Source: Bordetella flabilis (GTDB lineage Bacteria; Pseudomonadota; Gammaproteobacteria; Burkholderiales; Burkholderiaceae_B). Taken from it: DNA of 64,000 nt. The notes under the pieces were generated by a model, which ran no database searches, was not told the DNA's origin, and worked only from the letters and a program-made list of their open reading frames with translations. Positions 1 to 9,069 of this stretch are shown piece by piece. The DNA lies in contig NZ_CP016172.1 in NCBI RefSeq assembly GCF_001676725.1, positions 1,488,001-1,552,000 on the forward strand. Reading direction: 5' to 3'. Numbering within the stretch: the stretch's first letter is position 1; each line of letters opens with the position of its first letter. A program made the position numbers and the translations under genes.

Positions 1-30
1 CTGGGGGCGGGTGACACAAGGAAGCGATGA
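1..30 (+). CDS. 3' end of an upstream phage gene (partial)
   Basis: Frame 1 is open from the window edge and stops with TGA at 28-30. That stop overlaps the ATG of the next gene in an ATGA arrangement, the same tight packing seen between the following virion genes. Only nine codons are visible, so nothing can be said about function. Confidence 0.35.
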   Translation: MGAGDTRKR

Positions 31-1538
31 TGCCCGATGATCTGCTCCCGCTCGATATCCCGCCAGGGGTATACCGAAACGGCACCGAATACGAAGCGAA
101 AGGCCGCTGGCGTGACGTGAACCTGATTCGTTGGTACAACGGCCGGCTGCGACCCGTTGGCGGCTGGCAGCGGATGACGAAGGTGCCGCTGGCCGGCATT
201 CCGCGTGCGTTGCTGACCTGGCGCGATTTGCGTGAAGTCCGGCATGCCGCCATCGGTACCGACTCGAAGCTTTACGTCAATGAGGGCGGCGAGTCGACCG
301 ACATAACGCCGGCCAATTTGGCGCCAGGGCGTCCCGATTCGGTGTATGGGCTGGGGTTCGGTGCCAGCAAGTACGGAAAAGAAGCGTACGGTACCGAGCG
401 CAGCAGCAGCGGCCTTATCCTTGACGCCACCGTGTGGGCGCTGGACAACTTCGGCCAGTTTCTTATCGCCTGCTCGCCCGCGGACGGACGCATATTCTTG
501 TGGAATCCAACGACTACGGGGCCGGCCACAGTGATTCACGCTACGGCACCCACGGAGTGCCGGTCGGTTTTTGTCACGGACGAGAATTTTGTCGTGGCCA
601 TTGGTGCGAACGGCGATCCGAGCGACGTCGTGTGGTGCTCGCAGGGCGACTACACCGTGTGGACGCCGCAGGCCACGAATTCAGCCGGCGAGCTGCGGTT
701 ACGCACCAATGGCCTGTCCCAGTCGGGGCGGCGCATGACTGGCGAGTCGCTGATCTTCACCGACACCGATGTCCATGCCATGCGCTACATAGGGCCGCCG
801 CTGATCTACGGCATCGAGCGCATCGGATCCAATTGTGGCGTGGTTGGGCCACGCGCCCACGCCGCGACGCTGGATTTTTGCGTTTGGATGAGCAATCTAA
901 ATTTCTTCATCTACGACGGCAACGTTCGGGCGATTCCTTGCGACGTGCAAGAGTACGTTTTCGATGACCTCAACCTGATGCAGGGCGCCAAGGTGCAGGC
1001 CGGCATCAACTCGCAGTACAGCGAGGTATGGTGGTTTTACCCCTCGGCAAAGAGCCTTGAGAACGACCGCTATGTCATCTGGAATTATCGCGAGAACCAT
1101 TGGTCAATCGGCCAGCTGTCGCGCACGGCATGGACCGACCGCGAAGCGTGGCCATTCCCGATAGCCGCGGCGCCTGACGGGAATGTCTATCAGCATGAGC
1201 AGGGTTGGACGGACGCTGGGCTCACGCGCGTGGGCACCATCTACGCGCAGAGCGGTCCGCTCGACTTCGGTTCCGGAAAGATGACCATGGACGTGAGCCA
1301 GGCAATTCCGGACACCAACGTCGGCGGCCCGGACAGCGTGCAATATTCCTTCGATCTCGGCATGACACCAACGGGCCAAAAGTTGATGGCTGGCCCCTAT
1401 TCGCAGGTGCGCCCGGACGGCTACATGGATATGCGCTTCTCCGCGCGTCAGGTAAAGATGCGAGTCGACGCGCTACAGGACGTGCTTTTCCAAGTCGGGA
1501 CCATGCGTTTCGACGCGCAACCAGGGAGCGGACGATGA
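27..1538 (+). CDS. Phage tail hub/DNA-stabilization protein candidate (P22 gp10-like)
   Basis: A 503-residue virion protein with no signal peptide or membrane segment. It opens with a short conserved block (LLPLDIPPGVYRNGTEYE) followed by W/R-rich text (WRDVNLIRWYNGRLRPVGGW), as in beta-rich structural proteins of short-tailed phages. The repeated short beta-strand-like segments and the length (P22 gp10 is about 470 residues) fit a head-completion or tail-hub protein that plugs the portal and stabilizes packaged DNA. Two in-frame ATGs (27 and 30) start the gene, overlapping the previous stop. The stop overlaps the next ATG, so the late genes look translationally coupled. The virion role is fairly safe; the gp10 equivalence is inference from size, order and style of sequence. 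Confidence 0.6.
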   Translation: MMPDDLLPLDIPPGVYRNGTEYEAKGRWRDVNLIRWYNGRLRPVGGWQRMTKVPLAGIPRALLTWRDLREVRHAAIGTDSKLYVNEGGESTDITPANLAPGRPDSVYGLGFGASKYGKEAYGTERSSSGLILDATVWALDNFGQFLIACSPADGRIFLWNPTTTGPATVIHATAPTECRSVFVTDENFVVAIGANGDPSDVVWCSQGDYTVWTPQATNSAGELRLRTNGLSQSGRRMTGESLIFTDTDVHAMRYIGPPLIYGIERIGSNCGVVGPRAHAATLDFCVWMSNLNFFIYDGNVRAIPCDVQEYVFDDLNLMQGAKVQAGINSQYSEVWWFYPSAKSLENDRYVIWNYRENHWSIGQLSRTAWTDREAWPFPIAAAPDGNVYQHEQGWTDAGLTRVGTIYAQSGPLDFGSGKMTMDVSQAIPDTNVGGPDSVQYSFDLGMTPTGQKLMAGPYSQVRPDGYMDMRFSARQVKMRVDALQDVLFQVGTMRFDAQPGSGR

Positions 1539-1741
1539 ACCTACCTACCCCCCCAGCAAACTACAGCGCGAGCACTGAGTCTCGCCGCAACCTCGTGTTG
1601 GCGCAGGCCGATGCACAGAACTTCAAGCGCGGGACCGACGTGGAAATCGGGAAAGGTCGCATCATTCTCATGGCCCCGAATGGCGCGCGGTTCGCGCTGA
1701 CGGTATCGAACACCGGCGTATTGACGACGACGGTGGCGTGA
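1535..1741 (+). CDS. Small phage virion-associated protein, unknown function
   Basis: A 68-residue protein encoded in an ATGA overlap with the hub candidate and ending in a one-base overlap (TGATG) with the next gene. Its N-terminal half is rich in polar residues and its C-terminal half is beta-prone (GRIILMAPNGARFALTV). I recognise no family. The overlaps on both sides and the phage late-operon setting argue that it is translated. Small proteins at this spot in phage late operons are often minor tail or decoration components, but nothing in this sequence proves that. Confidence 0.6.
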   Translation: MNLPTPPANYSASTESRRNLVLAQADAQNFKRGTDVEIGKGRIILMAPNGARFALTVSNTGVLTTTVA

Positions 1742-2121
1742 TGGATTTGTGGCGCGAAAAGTTCGCGGACTGTAGCGATTGGATCGAGGCAGCCCTACAA
1801 TACACAGGTGGCACGCACACGCTTAGCGACATCGAAGACGGTGTAGAGGCGGGCCACTTTCAGCTATGGCCCGGCAAGCGGGCCGTGATAGTGACTGAGA
1901 TAGTTGTCTACCCGCGACTGAAGGCATGTCAGTTTTTCCTTGCCGGCGGAGACCTCGACGAACTCAAAGAGATGGTGCCATGCGTTGAGGCATGGGCCAA
2001 AGATTTGGGCTGCACTCGGATGACCCTTGCGGGTCGTCGCGGATGGGAGCGCAGTTTTCTCAAGGGTCTAGGGTACGTTCCAAAATGGACCGTGCTCGGC
2101 AAGGAGCTCCAAAATGGGTAA
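1741..2121 (+). CDS. Small phage protein with a GNAT-like pattern
   Basis: A 126-residue soluble protein. The segment from about residue 45 to 110 (FQLWPGKRAVIVTEIVVYPR, then AWAKDLGCTRMTLAGRRGWE) reads like a minimal acetyltransferase fold, with a beta-strand pair, a helix and a final G-[WF]-E/K turn. The acetyl-CoA-binding loop is not clear. Such GNAT-like small proteins are common in phage late regions, where their role is not established. The ATG at 1741 overlaps the preceding stop; a GTG three bases upstream is the alternative start. The 3' end overlaps the next gene by 8 bases. Confidence 0.55.
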   Translation: MDLWREKFADCSDWIEAALQYTGGTHTLSDIEDGVEAGHFQLWPGKRAVIVTEIVVYPRLKACQFFLAGGDLDELKEMVPCVEAWAKDLGCTRMTLAGRRGWERSFLKGLGYVPKWTVLGKELQNG

Positions 2122-3376
2122 AGGCGGCGGCGGCGGCGGAAGCAGCACTCAAACCGTAAAGTACGACATTCCTCAGTGGATGGAGGATGCCGGGCAGTCG
2201 AATTATCAGCAGGCCCAGCAAGTCGCGGGACTGCCCTACCAGCCATATTCTGGCCAGGGTGTCGCGCCGATGAACGGGTCTCAGAACCTGGGCATTGGGA
2301 TGGTCCAGCAGGCCGCACAGAACAACTATGGCGGCCAGGCGATACGGCAAGGCATTCAAGGTGCCGGCGCGGGCATGGCCTATCAGCCGCAGCAAGTCTC
2401 CGCGCAAAGCCAGACGCCGGATGCACTGGCCGGCTACATGAGCCCGTACACCAAAGACGTGACGGACGCGACAATGTCCGAGCTGGACCGGCAACGACAA
2501 ATCCAGCTTCAGAACAACGGCGGCGCGGCAACCAATGCGGGCGCCTTCGGTGGCGCGCGGCAGGGCGTGATGGACGCCGAGACCAACCGTAACGCGCAGC
2601 AAGTGCAGGCGCAGACGCTGGCGAGCCTGAACAACAGTGCGTATTCCAATGCGCAAAACCAGTTCAACAACGACGCCAATCGCAACTTGACGGCGCAGCA
2701 GTCTAACCAGGCTGCCGGGCTGTCTGGCGCTGGCTTGAACCTTCAGGGCGCCGGGCTATTGGGCACGCTGGGCGCGGGCTACCAACAGAACGAGCTTAAC
2801 AACGGCAACGCCGTCCTGCAGACCGGGAACCAGCAGCAACAGCAGGCTCAGAACCAAAACAACTGGGATTATCAGCAGTTCCAGGATCAGCGAGGCTATC
2901 CGCAGCAGCAGCTGGGCATCTTGGAGCAGGCCCTTGGCATGACGCCGAACATGGGCGGTTCCACGACGACGCCGATGTACCAGAATAGCGGCTCCAGTGC
3001 ATTGGGCGGGGCGCTGGGCGGTGGCCTTGTGACCAGCATGTTCACGAACAACGGTATGTACCAGGGACTGGGCGCTGGCCTCGGCGGCCTCATGGGCTAT
3101 TTCTCCGACGAGGATCTGAAGACGGACAAGGCGCCGGTCGACACCGAGGCCATCGCGGATAAGGTGCGCGACACGCGGATGGACAGCTGGCGCTATAAGC
3201 CCAATCTCGGCATCGGCGGGGGAAAGCACGTCGGCATGTATGCCCAGGACTTCGCAAAGAATTTCGGCGGCGACGGACACATGATCCCGTACATGGACGC
3301 GATCGGCGTGAACATGGCGGCCACCAAGGGCTTGGCGCAGAAATTGCAGCGTCTTGAACGGCAAGTGAGCAAGTAG
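2114..3376 (+). CDS. Gln/Asn-rich phage tail fibre-type protein with C-terminal S74 chaperone domain
   Basis: A 420-residue protein. Residues 1-320 are low in charge and very rich in Gln, Asn, Gly and Ala (runs such as NQQQQQAQNQNN). After a Gly-rich hydrophobic stretch comes SDEDLKTD at residues 331-338. This matches the start of the peptidase-S74 intramolecular chaperone domain (S-D-x-x-L-K), which in phage tail spikes and fibres folds the trimer and then cuts itself off at the Ser. The remaining 85 residues keep the expected pattern (WRYKPN, GGGKHVGMYAQD) and end in a coiled-coil-like tail (QKLQRLERQVSK). The domain assignment is good. Whether the mature N-terminal part forms a fibre, tail tip or internal virion component is not decided by sequence. 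Confidence 0.72.
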   Translation: MGKGGGGGGSSTQTVKYDIPQWMEDAGQSNYQQAQQVAGLPYQPYSGQGVAPMNGSQNLGIGMVQQAAQNNYGGQAIRQGIQGAGAGMAYQPQQVSAQSQTPDALAGYMSPYTKDVTDATMSELDRQRQIQLQNNGGAATNAGAFGGARQGVMDAETNRNAQQVQAQTLASLNNSAYSNAQNQFNNDANRNLTAQQSNQAAGLSGAGLNLQGAGLLGTLGAGYQQNELNNGNAVLQTGNQQQQQAQNQNNWDYQQFQDQRGYPQQQLGILEQALGMTPNMGGSTTTPMYQNSGSSALGGALGGGLVTSMFTNNGMYQGLGAGLGGLMGYFSDEDLKTDKAPVDTEAIADKVRDTRMDSWRYKPNLGIGGGKHVGMYAQDFAKNFGGDGHMIPYMDAIGVNMAATKGLAQKLQRLERQVSK

Positions 3377-3385
3377 GGGATCGTC

Positions 3386-4135
3386 ATGGGGCTATTCGAT
3401 AGCTTGCTCGGCAACAGCGCGGACGGCGACAACCACCAGTCGCCGATCGGCGCGCTCGGATCGTTCGGCCAAAAGTACACGGACCCTCTGTCGTGGATCT
3501 TCGGCGATAAGTGGACCAACCTGGTGTCCAACAAGATTCCGGAGCTGGCCAACTCCGGTATATCGAAGGTGATGCAACCCTTCGAGAAGATCGACAAGAC
3601 CATCAACCCGGTACGACGCATTCCCATCGTCGACAAGGCAGGGGACTGGATCGCAAATAAGCCGGTGGACACCCTTGGCGCGCTCGCGGGTGCGGTCTAC
3701 GGCGGCGGCGCGCTATTGGGTGGGATGGGTGCCGGCGGCGCGGCGGGGGGCGCGGGCACGGCCGGCGCTACCGGCGCGGGTACTGGCGGGGCGGGTAGCG
3801 GGATTAGCACCGGCCTGCTGGGGAACGGCATGTTCGACACCACGGCGGCGTATGCGTCACCGCTGGCGGAGGGTCTCGGCACCGGCACCGCGGGCATGGG
3901 CATGGGGGCTACTGGCACCAGCGCCGCCACGCTGCCGGCGGCAGCCGGATCGAGCGGCTTGTCGGCCGAGCAGTTCATGCAGTTGGCCCGCATGGGCAAT
4001 TCGATGGCGCAGCAGGGACAGCCGCAGCAAACGCCGCAGGTATCGCTGCAGCAGCCTGAGATAACAATTCAACGACCGAAGTACACGCCACAGCAGATGC
4101 TGGGCCTTCTCTATGGGTGGGATCAAAATGGCTGA
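3386..4135 (+). CDS. Gly/Ala-rich phage virion protein, unknown
   Basis: A 249-residue protein. Residues 1-90 are a normal globular-looking segment (GSFGQKYTDPLSWIFGDKW, IPIVDKAGDWIANKPVDT). Residues 95-190 are an extreme Gly/Ala/Met-rich region, and the C-terminal 60 residues are Gln/Pro-rich. It follows the S74-domain gene by 9 bases with a GGGGAT-type ribosome site, and it overlaps the next gene. This composition recurs in DNA-ejection or internal virion proteins of short-tailed phages, so an internal virion role is a reasonable guess. No family motif is recognised. Confidence 0.55.
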   Translation: MGLFDSLLGNSADGDNHQSPIGALGSFGQKYTDPLSWIFGDKWTNLVSNKIPELANSGISKVMQPFEKIDKTINPVRRIPIVDKAGDWIANKPVDTLGALAGAVYGGGALLGGMGAGGAAGGAGTAGATGAGTGGAGSGISTGLLGNGMFDTTAAYASPLAEGLGTGTAGMGMGATGTSAATLPAAAGSSGLSAEQFMQLARMGNSMAQQGQPQQTPQVSLQQPEITIQRPKYTPQQMLGLLYGWDQNG

Positions 4136-5525
4136 TACCGATATGTCGTCCTGGCGCGGCTTGCTCGGCGGATCGGGCGACGACATGCTGGCGCCGATCA
4201 TTGGGCAGTCGGGCCTGGATAGCGCGCGCGGCAACGCATTGATGAACATGGCCGCCGGCCTGTTGGATGCTGGCGCCTGGTCGTCGACGCCGCGCACGCT
4301 CGGCCAAGGCTTGGCGCAAGGCTTCCGAGGCGCACAGCAGGCCTACAGCAGCTCGATCGACAGTTCTCTGAAGGGCGCACTCACTGCGCAGCAGCTACAG
4401 GCCAAGCGGCTGGAAATGGCGCGCCAAGCCGCGGTTATGCAGGAGCTCGCAGGCCTGACAGGCGGCGCTGCGGGCAGTGCAGTGCCGGTACCTGGCGCCG
4501 CGCCGCTCGCAGGTGCGCCGGCCGCGCCGCCCCCCGGCTCGCCTGTTTCGCCTCCGGCCGCGCAATCGCTGCCCCTTTCGGCGCCGGTGGGGGCGCCGCC
4601 TGGGGCTCCCCTATCGGCCCCCGCCCAGTCTTCGGGCGGTATAAGCATGACGCCGGAGAAGTACGGCCGCCTCGTCGCGCTGGATCCAGAACACGCCGCC
4701 AACTACAAGGCGATGTACGACGTTTTCGGCCCCAAGCCGACCGTCGCGCCGAATGGCACCGTGTTCAACGCCAACGATCCTTCCAACATTGGCAGGAACT
4801 TTGCACAGCCAAAGACCCAGGTCGTCGAGACCCCGGATGGCTTCGTGCTCGCGGACCTGGCGTCGGGAACCATGACACCACTGACCGGCTCAGACGGCGC
4901 GCCGGTCAAAGGGAAGGAAGCGCTCGCGGCTCAACAACAAGAGCGCGCGCGGCAGCAAACGCAGATCGCCGATCAAAGTGCCCTTGGCAACATTTCGACC
5001 GACGTTGGCCGCATGGGGACGCTGGCACGTCAACTGGCTGCGGATCCGGACCTGTCCACGCTGGACGGCATATGGGGCAATACTCCCAGCTACCCCGGCA
5101 GCAAGCAATCGGACCTGAAGAATCAGCTCAATTCCCTGAAGTCGCAGATCGGGTTTTCGGTGTTGCAGGCGATGCGGGATGCATCCAAAACCGGCGGGGC
5201 GCTCGGATCTATATCGGAACGCGAATTGGATCTTCTGCAGAACAATCTGGCCGCGCTCGATACGACGACGTCGACGCCACAATTGCGCGCGGGCCTCAAG
5301 CAAGTGGCCGACTACGCGGACGGCTTGATTTCCCGGGCGCAGCAGGCGTATCAGCAGAAGTATGGTGTTGCCCCGCCGGCCGGAGGGGGCGCGCCTGCGC
5401 CCTCGGCCGGTGCCGCCGTGCCCGCCGCCGCGGCTGAGTATTTGCGAAACAACCCGAACCTGGCGGCACAGTTCGACCAGAAGTATGGGCGCGGCGCGGC
5501 CGCGCGCGTCCTTGGGAGCAAATAA
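4128..5525 (+). CDS. Phage virion/ejection-type protein, Ala/Pro-rich
   Basis: A 465-residue protein whose ATG at 4128 lies 5 bases after a GGTGGGA ribosome-binding site, inside the end of the preceding gene. An in-frame ATG at 4113 is possible but has a poorer site. Residues about 20-100 are predicted helical (GNALMNMAAGLLDAG, QQAYSSSIDSSLKGALTAQQLQ). Residues 120-180 form an Ala/Pro-rich linker, and about 270-440 are again helical. No catalytic motif is seen. It lies directly upstream of the muramidase-ejection protein, with adjacent stop and start. That position and its helix-linker-helix build resemble one of the internal proteins that podoviruses eject ahead of DNA. The function is inferred from position. 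Confidence 0.55.
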   Translation: MADTDMSSWRGLLGGSGDDMLAPIIGQSGLDSARGNALMNMAAGLLDAGAWSSTPRTLGQGLAQGFRGAQQAYSSSIDSSLKGALTAQQLQAKRLEMARQAAVMQELAGLTGGAAGSAVPVPGAAPLAGAPAAPPPGSPVSPPAAQSLPLSAPVGAPPGAPLSAPAQSSGGISMTPEKYGRLVALDPEHAANYKAMYDVFGPKPTVAPNGTVFNANDPSNIGRNFAQPKTQVVETPDGFVLADLASGTMTPLTGSDGAPVKGKEALAAQQQERARQQTQIADQSALGNISTDVGRMGTLARQLAADPDLSTLDGIWGNTPSYPGSKQSDLKNQLNSLKSQIGFSVLQAMRDASKTGGALGSISERELDLLQNNLAALDTTTSTPQLRAGLKQVADYADGLISRAQQAYQQKYGVAPPAGGGAPAPSAGAAVPAAAAEYLRNNPNLAAQFDQKYGRGAAARVLGSK

Positions 5526-8066
5526 ATGGCCACGCCGGATCAGTTCAAGCAGCAGTACGCCGGGGTTGCGAAGCAAGTCGGGAACGCGCTGGGCGTCGAT
5601 CCTGATGTATTGCTGGGGCAATGGGGCCTAGAAACGGGATGGGGCAAGAGCGTTATCCCGGGCACCAACAACCTGGGGAACATCAAGGACTTCTCTGGCG
5701 GCGGGACGGCGGCGACGGACAACATGACGGGGTCGCGCGACCGGTACCGCACCTACGAGTCGCCGGAAGCGTTCGGGCTGGACTATGTCGACCTGATCGG
5801 GGGCAACCCGGCGTATCGCAGCGCCCTCGGCGCCGGAGCGGATGCTACGAAATTCGCGAGCGGGCTCAAGGCTGGCGGTTATGCCGAGGATCCGGATTAC
5901 GTTGGAAAGCTGGCGGCTGCCGCTGATGTCGTGCGCAAGGCCGGCGGCATCGCCGATAGCATCGCGGCCGCGGCGCTTCCCAGTGCCGACGCCGCGCCTG
6001 CGCCCAACGCATTCGATCGTTTCGACGAAAAGCGGGGCGCCGCGCCAGCGCAAGGCGGCAACCCTTTTGACCAATTCGACAGCGTAGGCAACGGCACGAC
6101 AACAAGCCGCGGGCCTGACGGCGTCATGCGGATCGAAATGGCTGGCGAGCCTCCGGCGACGTCGGCACCGGGCGCTCAGCCGAGCCAGGGAGAGGGGGCG
6201 GCGGGCATCCTCCGCGGTGTCCACGATCCCAAGGAATGGGCGCGCCAGATAGGGCTGACGGCGCGCGCAGGCATCACTGGCCTGGCCGCGCTCCCCGAGG
6301 CGGCTGTGAACGGCGTGATAAGCGGGGTCAACGCGCTGGGTGGGGATTTGCCCAAGGCTGATGTCGGCGCCGCGTTGTCCGCCCTGGGGCTGCCCGAGCC
6401 GAAGAATGCCGGAGAACGGGTCGCGCAGGATGTCGCCGGCAGCATGGCGGGGGCGGCCGGTGTTGCTGGGGCCGCGCGTCGCGTGGTAGACCCGCTGGTG
6501 ACGTCCGCCGGCCAGCGCATTGCATCGCTGCTGTCGGCCGCACCTGGCGCGCAGGTGGCCAGCGCTGCCGCGAGCGGCGCAGCGGGCGGTGCGGCGCGCG
6601 AATCTGGCGCAGGTCCGATGGCCCAAGTCGGCGCCGCGCTGGCGGGCGGCGTTGGACCCGCCATGCTTCTGGGCCTCGGCCGGCAAGCCACCCGCGCCGT
6701 GCTGGGAGCTACCGACGCGAACCGGCCCAACATGCTGGCCAACATCGACGCCTTCAATGCCGCGGGGACGACTCCGACCGTTGGCCAGGCGACGCAGGGA
6801 CGTATCGCGCAAGCGCTCGATAGCGTCCTCTCGCGTACGCCCGGCGGGGCCGGCGTTATGAACCGGAAGGCAATCAACCAGGCGGCCGACATTTCTGGCG
6901 GTGTGGATGACGTCGTAAAGGGCCTGACGCCGAATGCTGGAACTGTCGAGGCAGGCGAAGCCATTGCCAGCGGCCTGGACGACTTCAAGGCGGGCGTGAA
7001 GGGCCTACAGACGCACCTGTACGATAAGCTCGACCAGTATCTACCAGCGTCGACGCCAATCGCGGTAGCACGTACCAAGGCCGCATTGAACGCCCTGAAC
7101 TCCGACATCGTCGGTGCGCCGGCGCTGTCGGCGATGTTCAAGAATGGGCGCATCGAAGGCATCGAGAAGGCACTGAACTCCGACCTTTCGTCCGCGCCAA
7201 TCCCTTACGGTCATCGGCTGCCCGGGCAACCGCCGCGCGCGCCGGCGACGCTGCCTTACGAGTCGATCAAGAAGCTGCGCACCCTCGTCGGCAAGGAAAT
7301 CGACAACCATACTTTCACGTCCGACGTGCCGCGGGACAAGTGGCGCGCGCTGTATGCCGCGCTGTCGGAAGACCTGGGCGACGCGGCAAAGAAGGCCGGC
7401 CCGGAGGCGACGGACACCTGGCGCTGGGCCAACAAGTTCAGCAAGGACCAGTTGGGGCGCCTGGAAGCGCTCGACAGCGTCGCGGGCCGCGACACCCCGG
7501 AGAAGATTTTCAACGCCGCCATGATGGGCAGCGCGGACGGCGATACGGTTCTTCGCCGGGTCGTCAGTGCGTTGCCGAAGGAAAATCGCCGCGCGCTCGC
7601 CGCCGCGGTAGTGCGCCGGATGGGCCGCGCGCTGCCTGGCCAGCAAAATGATGCCGGCGACGCATTTTCTACCAGCACGTTCCTTACCAACTGGAACCGA
7701 CTATCGCCGGCCGCGCGCCAGACTCTTTTCGGCCGGACCGGCAAAGACGGGCTGCTCGACCAGTTGAACAACGTGGCCAAGGTCGCCTCGAATGTGCGGG
7801 ATGGCTCCAAGGTCTTCGCGAATCCGTCCGGGACCAGCGGTGCCATGGCCGCCAACCTGCTGGGCGCTGGCGGGATCGCCTCGGCGCTCACAGGCAACGT
7901 GCCGGCGTTGACGAGCGCCATTGCCGTTCCTCTTATGGCGAATGTGGCAGCCCGGAAGCTCACCAATCCTGAATTCGTCCGCTCCCTGGCTGAGCGCGCA
8001 TGGTCTCCCGCTCTGCAGCGCCAGGTCGCAGGGGGCATGCAGGGTCTGCTTCAGATGGATGACTGA
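5526..8066 (+). CDS. Large phage ejection protein with N-terminal muramidase (glucosaminidase-type) domain
   Basis: An 846-residue protein. Residues 1-140 form a FlgJ/glucosaminidase-like domain with the catalytic-type Glu at position 36 (LLGQWGLETGWGKS), followed by NNLGNIK and the YRTYESPEAF block typical of these enzymes. The rest is a long Ala/Gly-rich helical region with hydrophobic segments (about 270-400 and 760-800). This is the expected build of an ejected virion protein that opens a hole in peptidoglycan and lines a channel for DNA entry, as known for P22 gp16 and T7 gp16 in principle. The muramidase domain is well supported; the channel role is inference. It is the last rightward virion gene, and the strand changes after it. 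Confidence 0.75.
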   Translation: MATPDQFKQQYAGVAKQVGNALGVDPDVLLGQWGLETGWGKSVIPGTNNLGNIKDFSGGGTAATDNMTGSRDRYRTYESPEAFGLDYVDLIGGNPAYRSALGAGADATKFASGLKAGGYAEDPDYVGKLAAAADVVRKAGGIADSIAAAALPSADAAPAPNAFDRFDEKRGAAPAQGGNPFDQFDSVGNGTTTSRGPDGVMRIEMAGEPPATSAPGAQPSQGEGAAGILRGVHDPKEWARQIGLTARAGITGLAALPEAAVNGVISGVNALGGDLPKADVGAALSALGLPEPKNAGERVAQDVAGSMAGAAGVAGAARRVVDPLVTSAGQRIASLLSAAPGAQVASAAASGAAGGAARESGAGPMAQVGAALAGGVGPAMLLGLGRQATRAVLGATDANRPNMLANIDAFNAAGTTPTVGQATQGRIAQALDSVLSRTPGGAGVMNRKAINQAADISGGVDDVVKGLTPNAGTVEAGEAIASGLDDFKAGVKGLQTHLYDKLDQYLPASTPIAVARTKAALNALNSDIVGAPALSAMFKNGRIEGIEKALNSDLSSAPIPYGHRLPGQPPRAPATLPYESIKKLRTLVGKEIDNHTFTSDVPRDKWRALYAALSEDLGDAAKKAGPEATDTWRWANKFSKDQLGRLEALDSVAGRDTPEKIFNAAMMGSADGDTVLRRVVSALPKENRRALAAAVVRRMGRALPGQQNDAGDAFSTSTFLTNWNRLSPAARQTLFGRTGKDGLLDQLNNVAKVASNVRDGSKVFANPSGTSGAMAANLLGAGGIASALTGNVPALTSAIAVPLMANVAARKLTNPEFVRSLAERAWSPALQRQVAGGMQGLLQMDD

Positions 8067-8106
8067 TGAGCTCAATGCGGCGACGCCGACAAGTCATATC
8101 TGGGTG

Positions 8107-8826
8107 CTAATCCATCATGACCGCACGAAGCCCTATTTCTCTGGCCGGACTGCTGGCTCCGATCAATGTCTCATATAGAGCGATACCGCTGTCGCACTTC
8201 TGTCGATCCGTAAGCGACGAGGGATGCGTGACGAGCGCATAAATGGACTCCCGTTCAGCATCCGGTAGTCTCGCGAAGACGGCGCCCAATTGACGGCTGA
8301 TTTCCTGCTCAGAGATGACAGGCACGGGATAGGACAGGAGATTCGCTATTGCCGCATCCGCCGATATCCTCGCCCATGCGTCTATAGCATTAGGCTCTTT
8401 ACTATGCTCCACGGCGTCAATAACGGAGCGGTAGGACTCTTGTCCTGAAATGTCACCTGTGAACATCCGAGCACAGGCGCCGGAACTCAAGTTGTCCATC
8501 ACCTCTACGAGGATTTTTGCTCTTTGCAAGAGTTCCTGGTCGGGCAGCCTCGATATGCCACCTGCAGCCAGTTGTGCATAGGACTCTTTAGTCCCGTTAG
8601 CGCCCTTTCCACGTCGCCACTCTGCGTACTGTGGCAAGGCCTCGACGCGTGCCCATTCTCGCTTGAAGGCATCAAAGCTCCGTTGCGATGGAAAGCCTGC
8701 TGCCGTGTAATCATTCCGGGCTTGATAGTGCCGCCATGCCTGAACGCCGGCCGCACTTCCCCCAGCCGCAACGAAGGACAAAAGAACTACGCCGATGCGC
8801 TCTTTCCAGCTTCTCTTCTGCTCCAT
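8107..8826 (-). CDS. Membrane-anchored protein of unknown function (prophage moron candidate)
   Basis: A 239-residue protein read against the virion genes. After a basic N-terminus (MEQKRSWKERIG) comes one hydrophobic segment, residues about 10-27 (VVLLSFVAAGGSAAGV), then a soluble, mostly helical domain with four cysteines at most. This suggests a single-span inner-membrane anchor with the domain outside. I chose the ATG at 8826 because GGAG lies 5 bases upstream. Starts further out (ATG 8853, TTG 8856) have no clear ribosome site. Position and opposite orientation right after the late operon are typical for cargo genes expressed in the lysogen, for example for superinfection exclusion, but no family is recognised. 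Confidence 0.55.
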   Translation of the reverse strand: MEQKRSWKERIGVVLLSFVAAGGSAAGVQAWRHYQARNDYTAAGFPSQRSFDAFKREWARVEALPQYAEWRRGKGANGTKESYAQLAAGGISRLPDQELLQRAKILVEVMDNLSSGACARMFTGDISGQESYRSVIDAVEHSKEPNAIDAWARISADAAIANLLSYPVPVISEQEISRQLGAVFARLPDAERESIYALVTHPSSLTDRQKCDSGIALYETLIGASSPAREIGLRAVMMD

Positions 8827-9016
8827 GGCGTCTCCGTTGATCGTGCCAGACATCAAACGTGATACTGGCCATCCTCTTGCGCGCGCTGCTGAATAGGATA
8901 AATCAGAGGCGGACGTTTCATTTAGAAAAGTGACTTTACCAAAGTTCTCTTAGCTGCACCCCTTAATTGTTTGTATGCGGCTTGAGTATCTACAGGGTCA
9001 CCGTCACAGCTTGGTG

Positions 9017-9036
9017 GTCCGGCAACGTTGCCGGAC
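9017..9036. repeat. Perfect 20-base palindrome
   Basis: GTCCGGCAAC is followed directly by its exact reverse complement, with no loop. A palindrome without spacer is more like a protein-binding or nicking site than a terminator, and no T-tract follows on either strand. Confidence 0.6.
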
Positions 9037-9069
9037 GGGTGCCCGTTCGCGCCCTCCGGCCGAATGCCG

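Noticed and set aside
1..8106. A diversity-generating retroelement as in some Bordetella podoviruses
   Set aside because: No reverse transcriptase, template/variable repeat pair or Mtd-like lectin domain was found in the visible phage genes.
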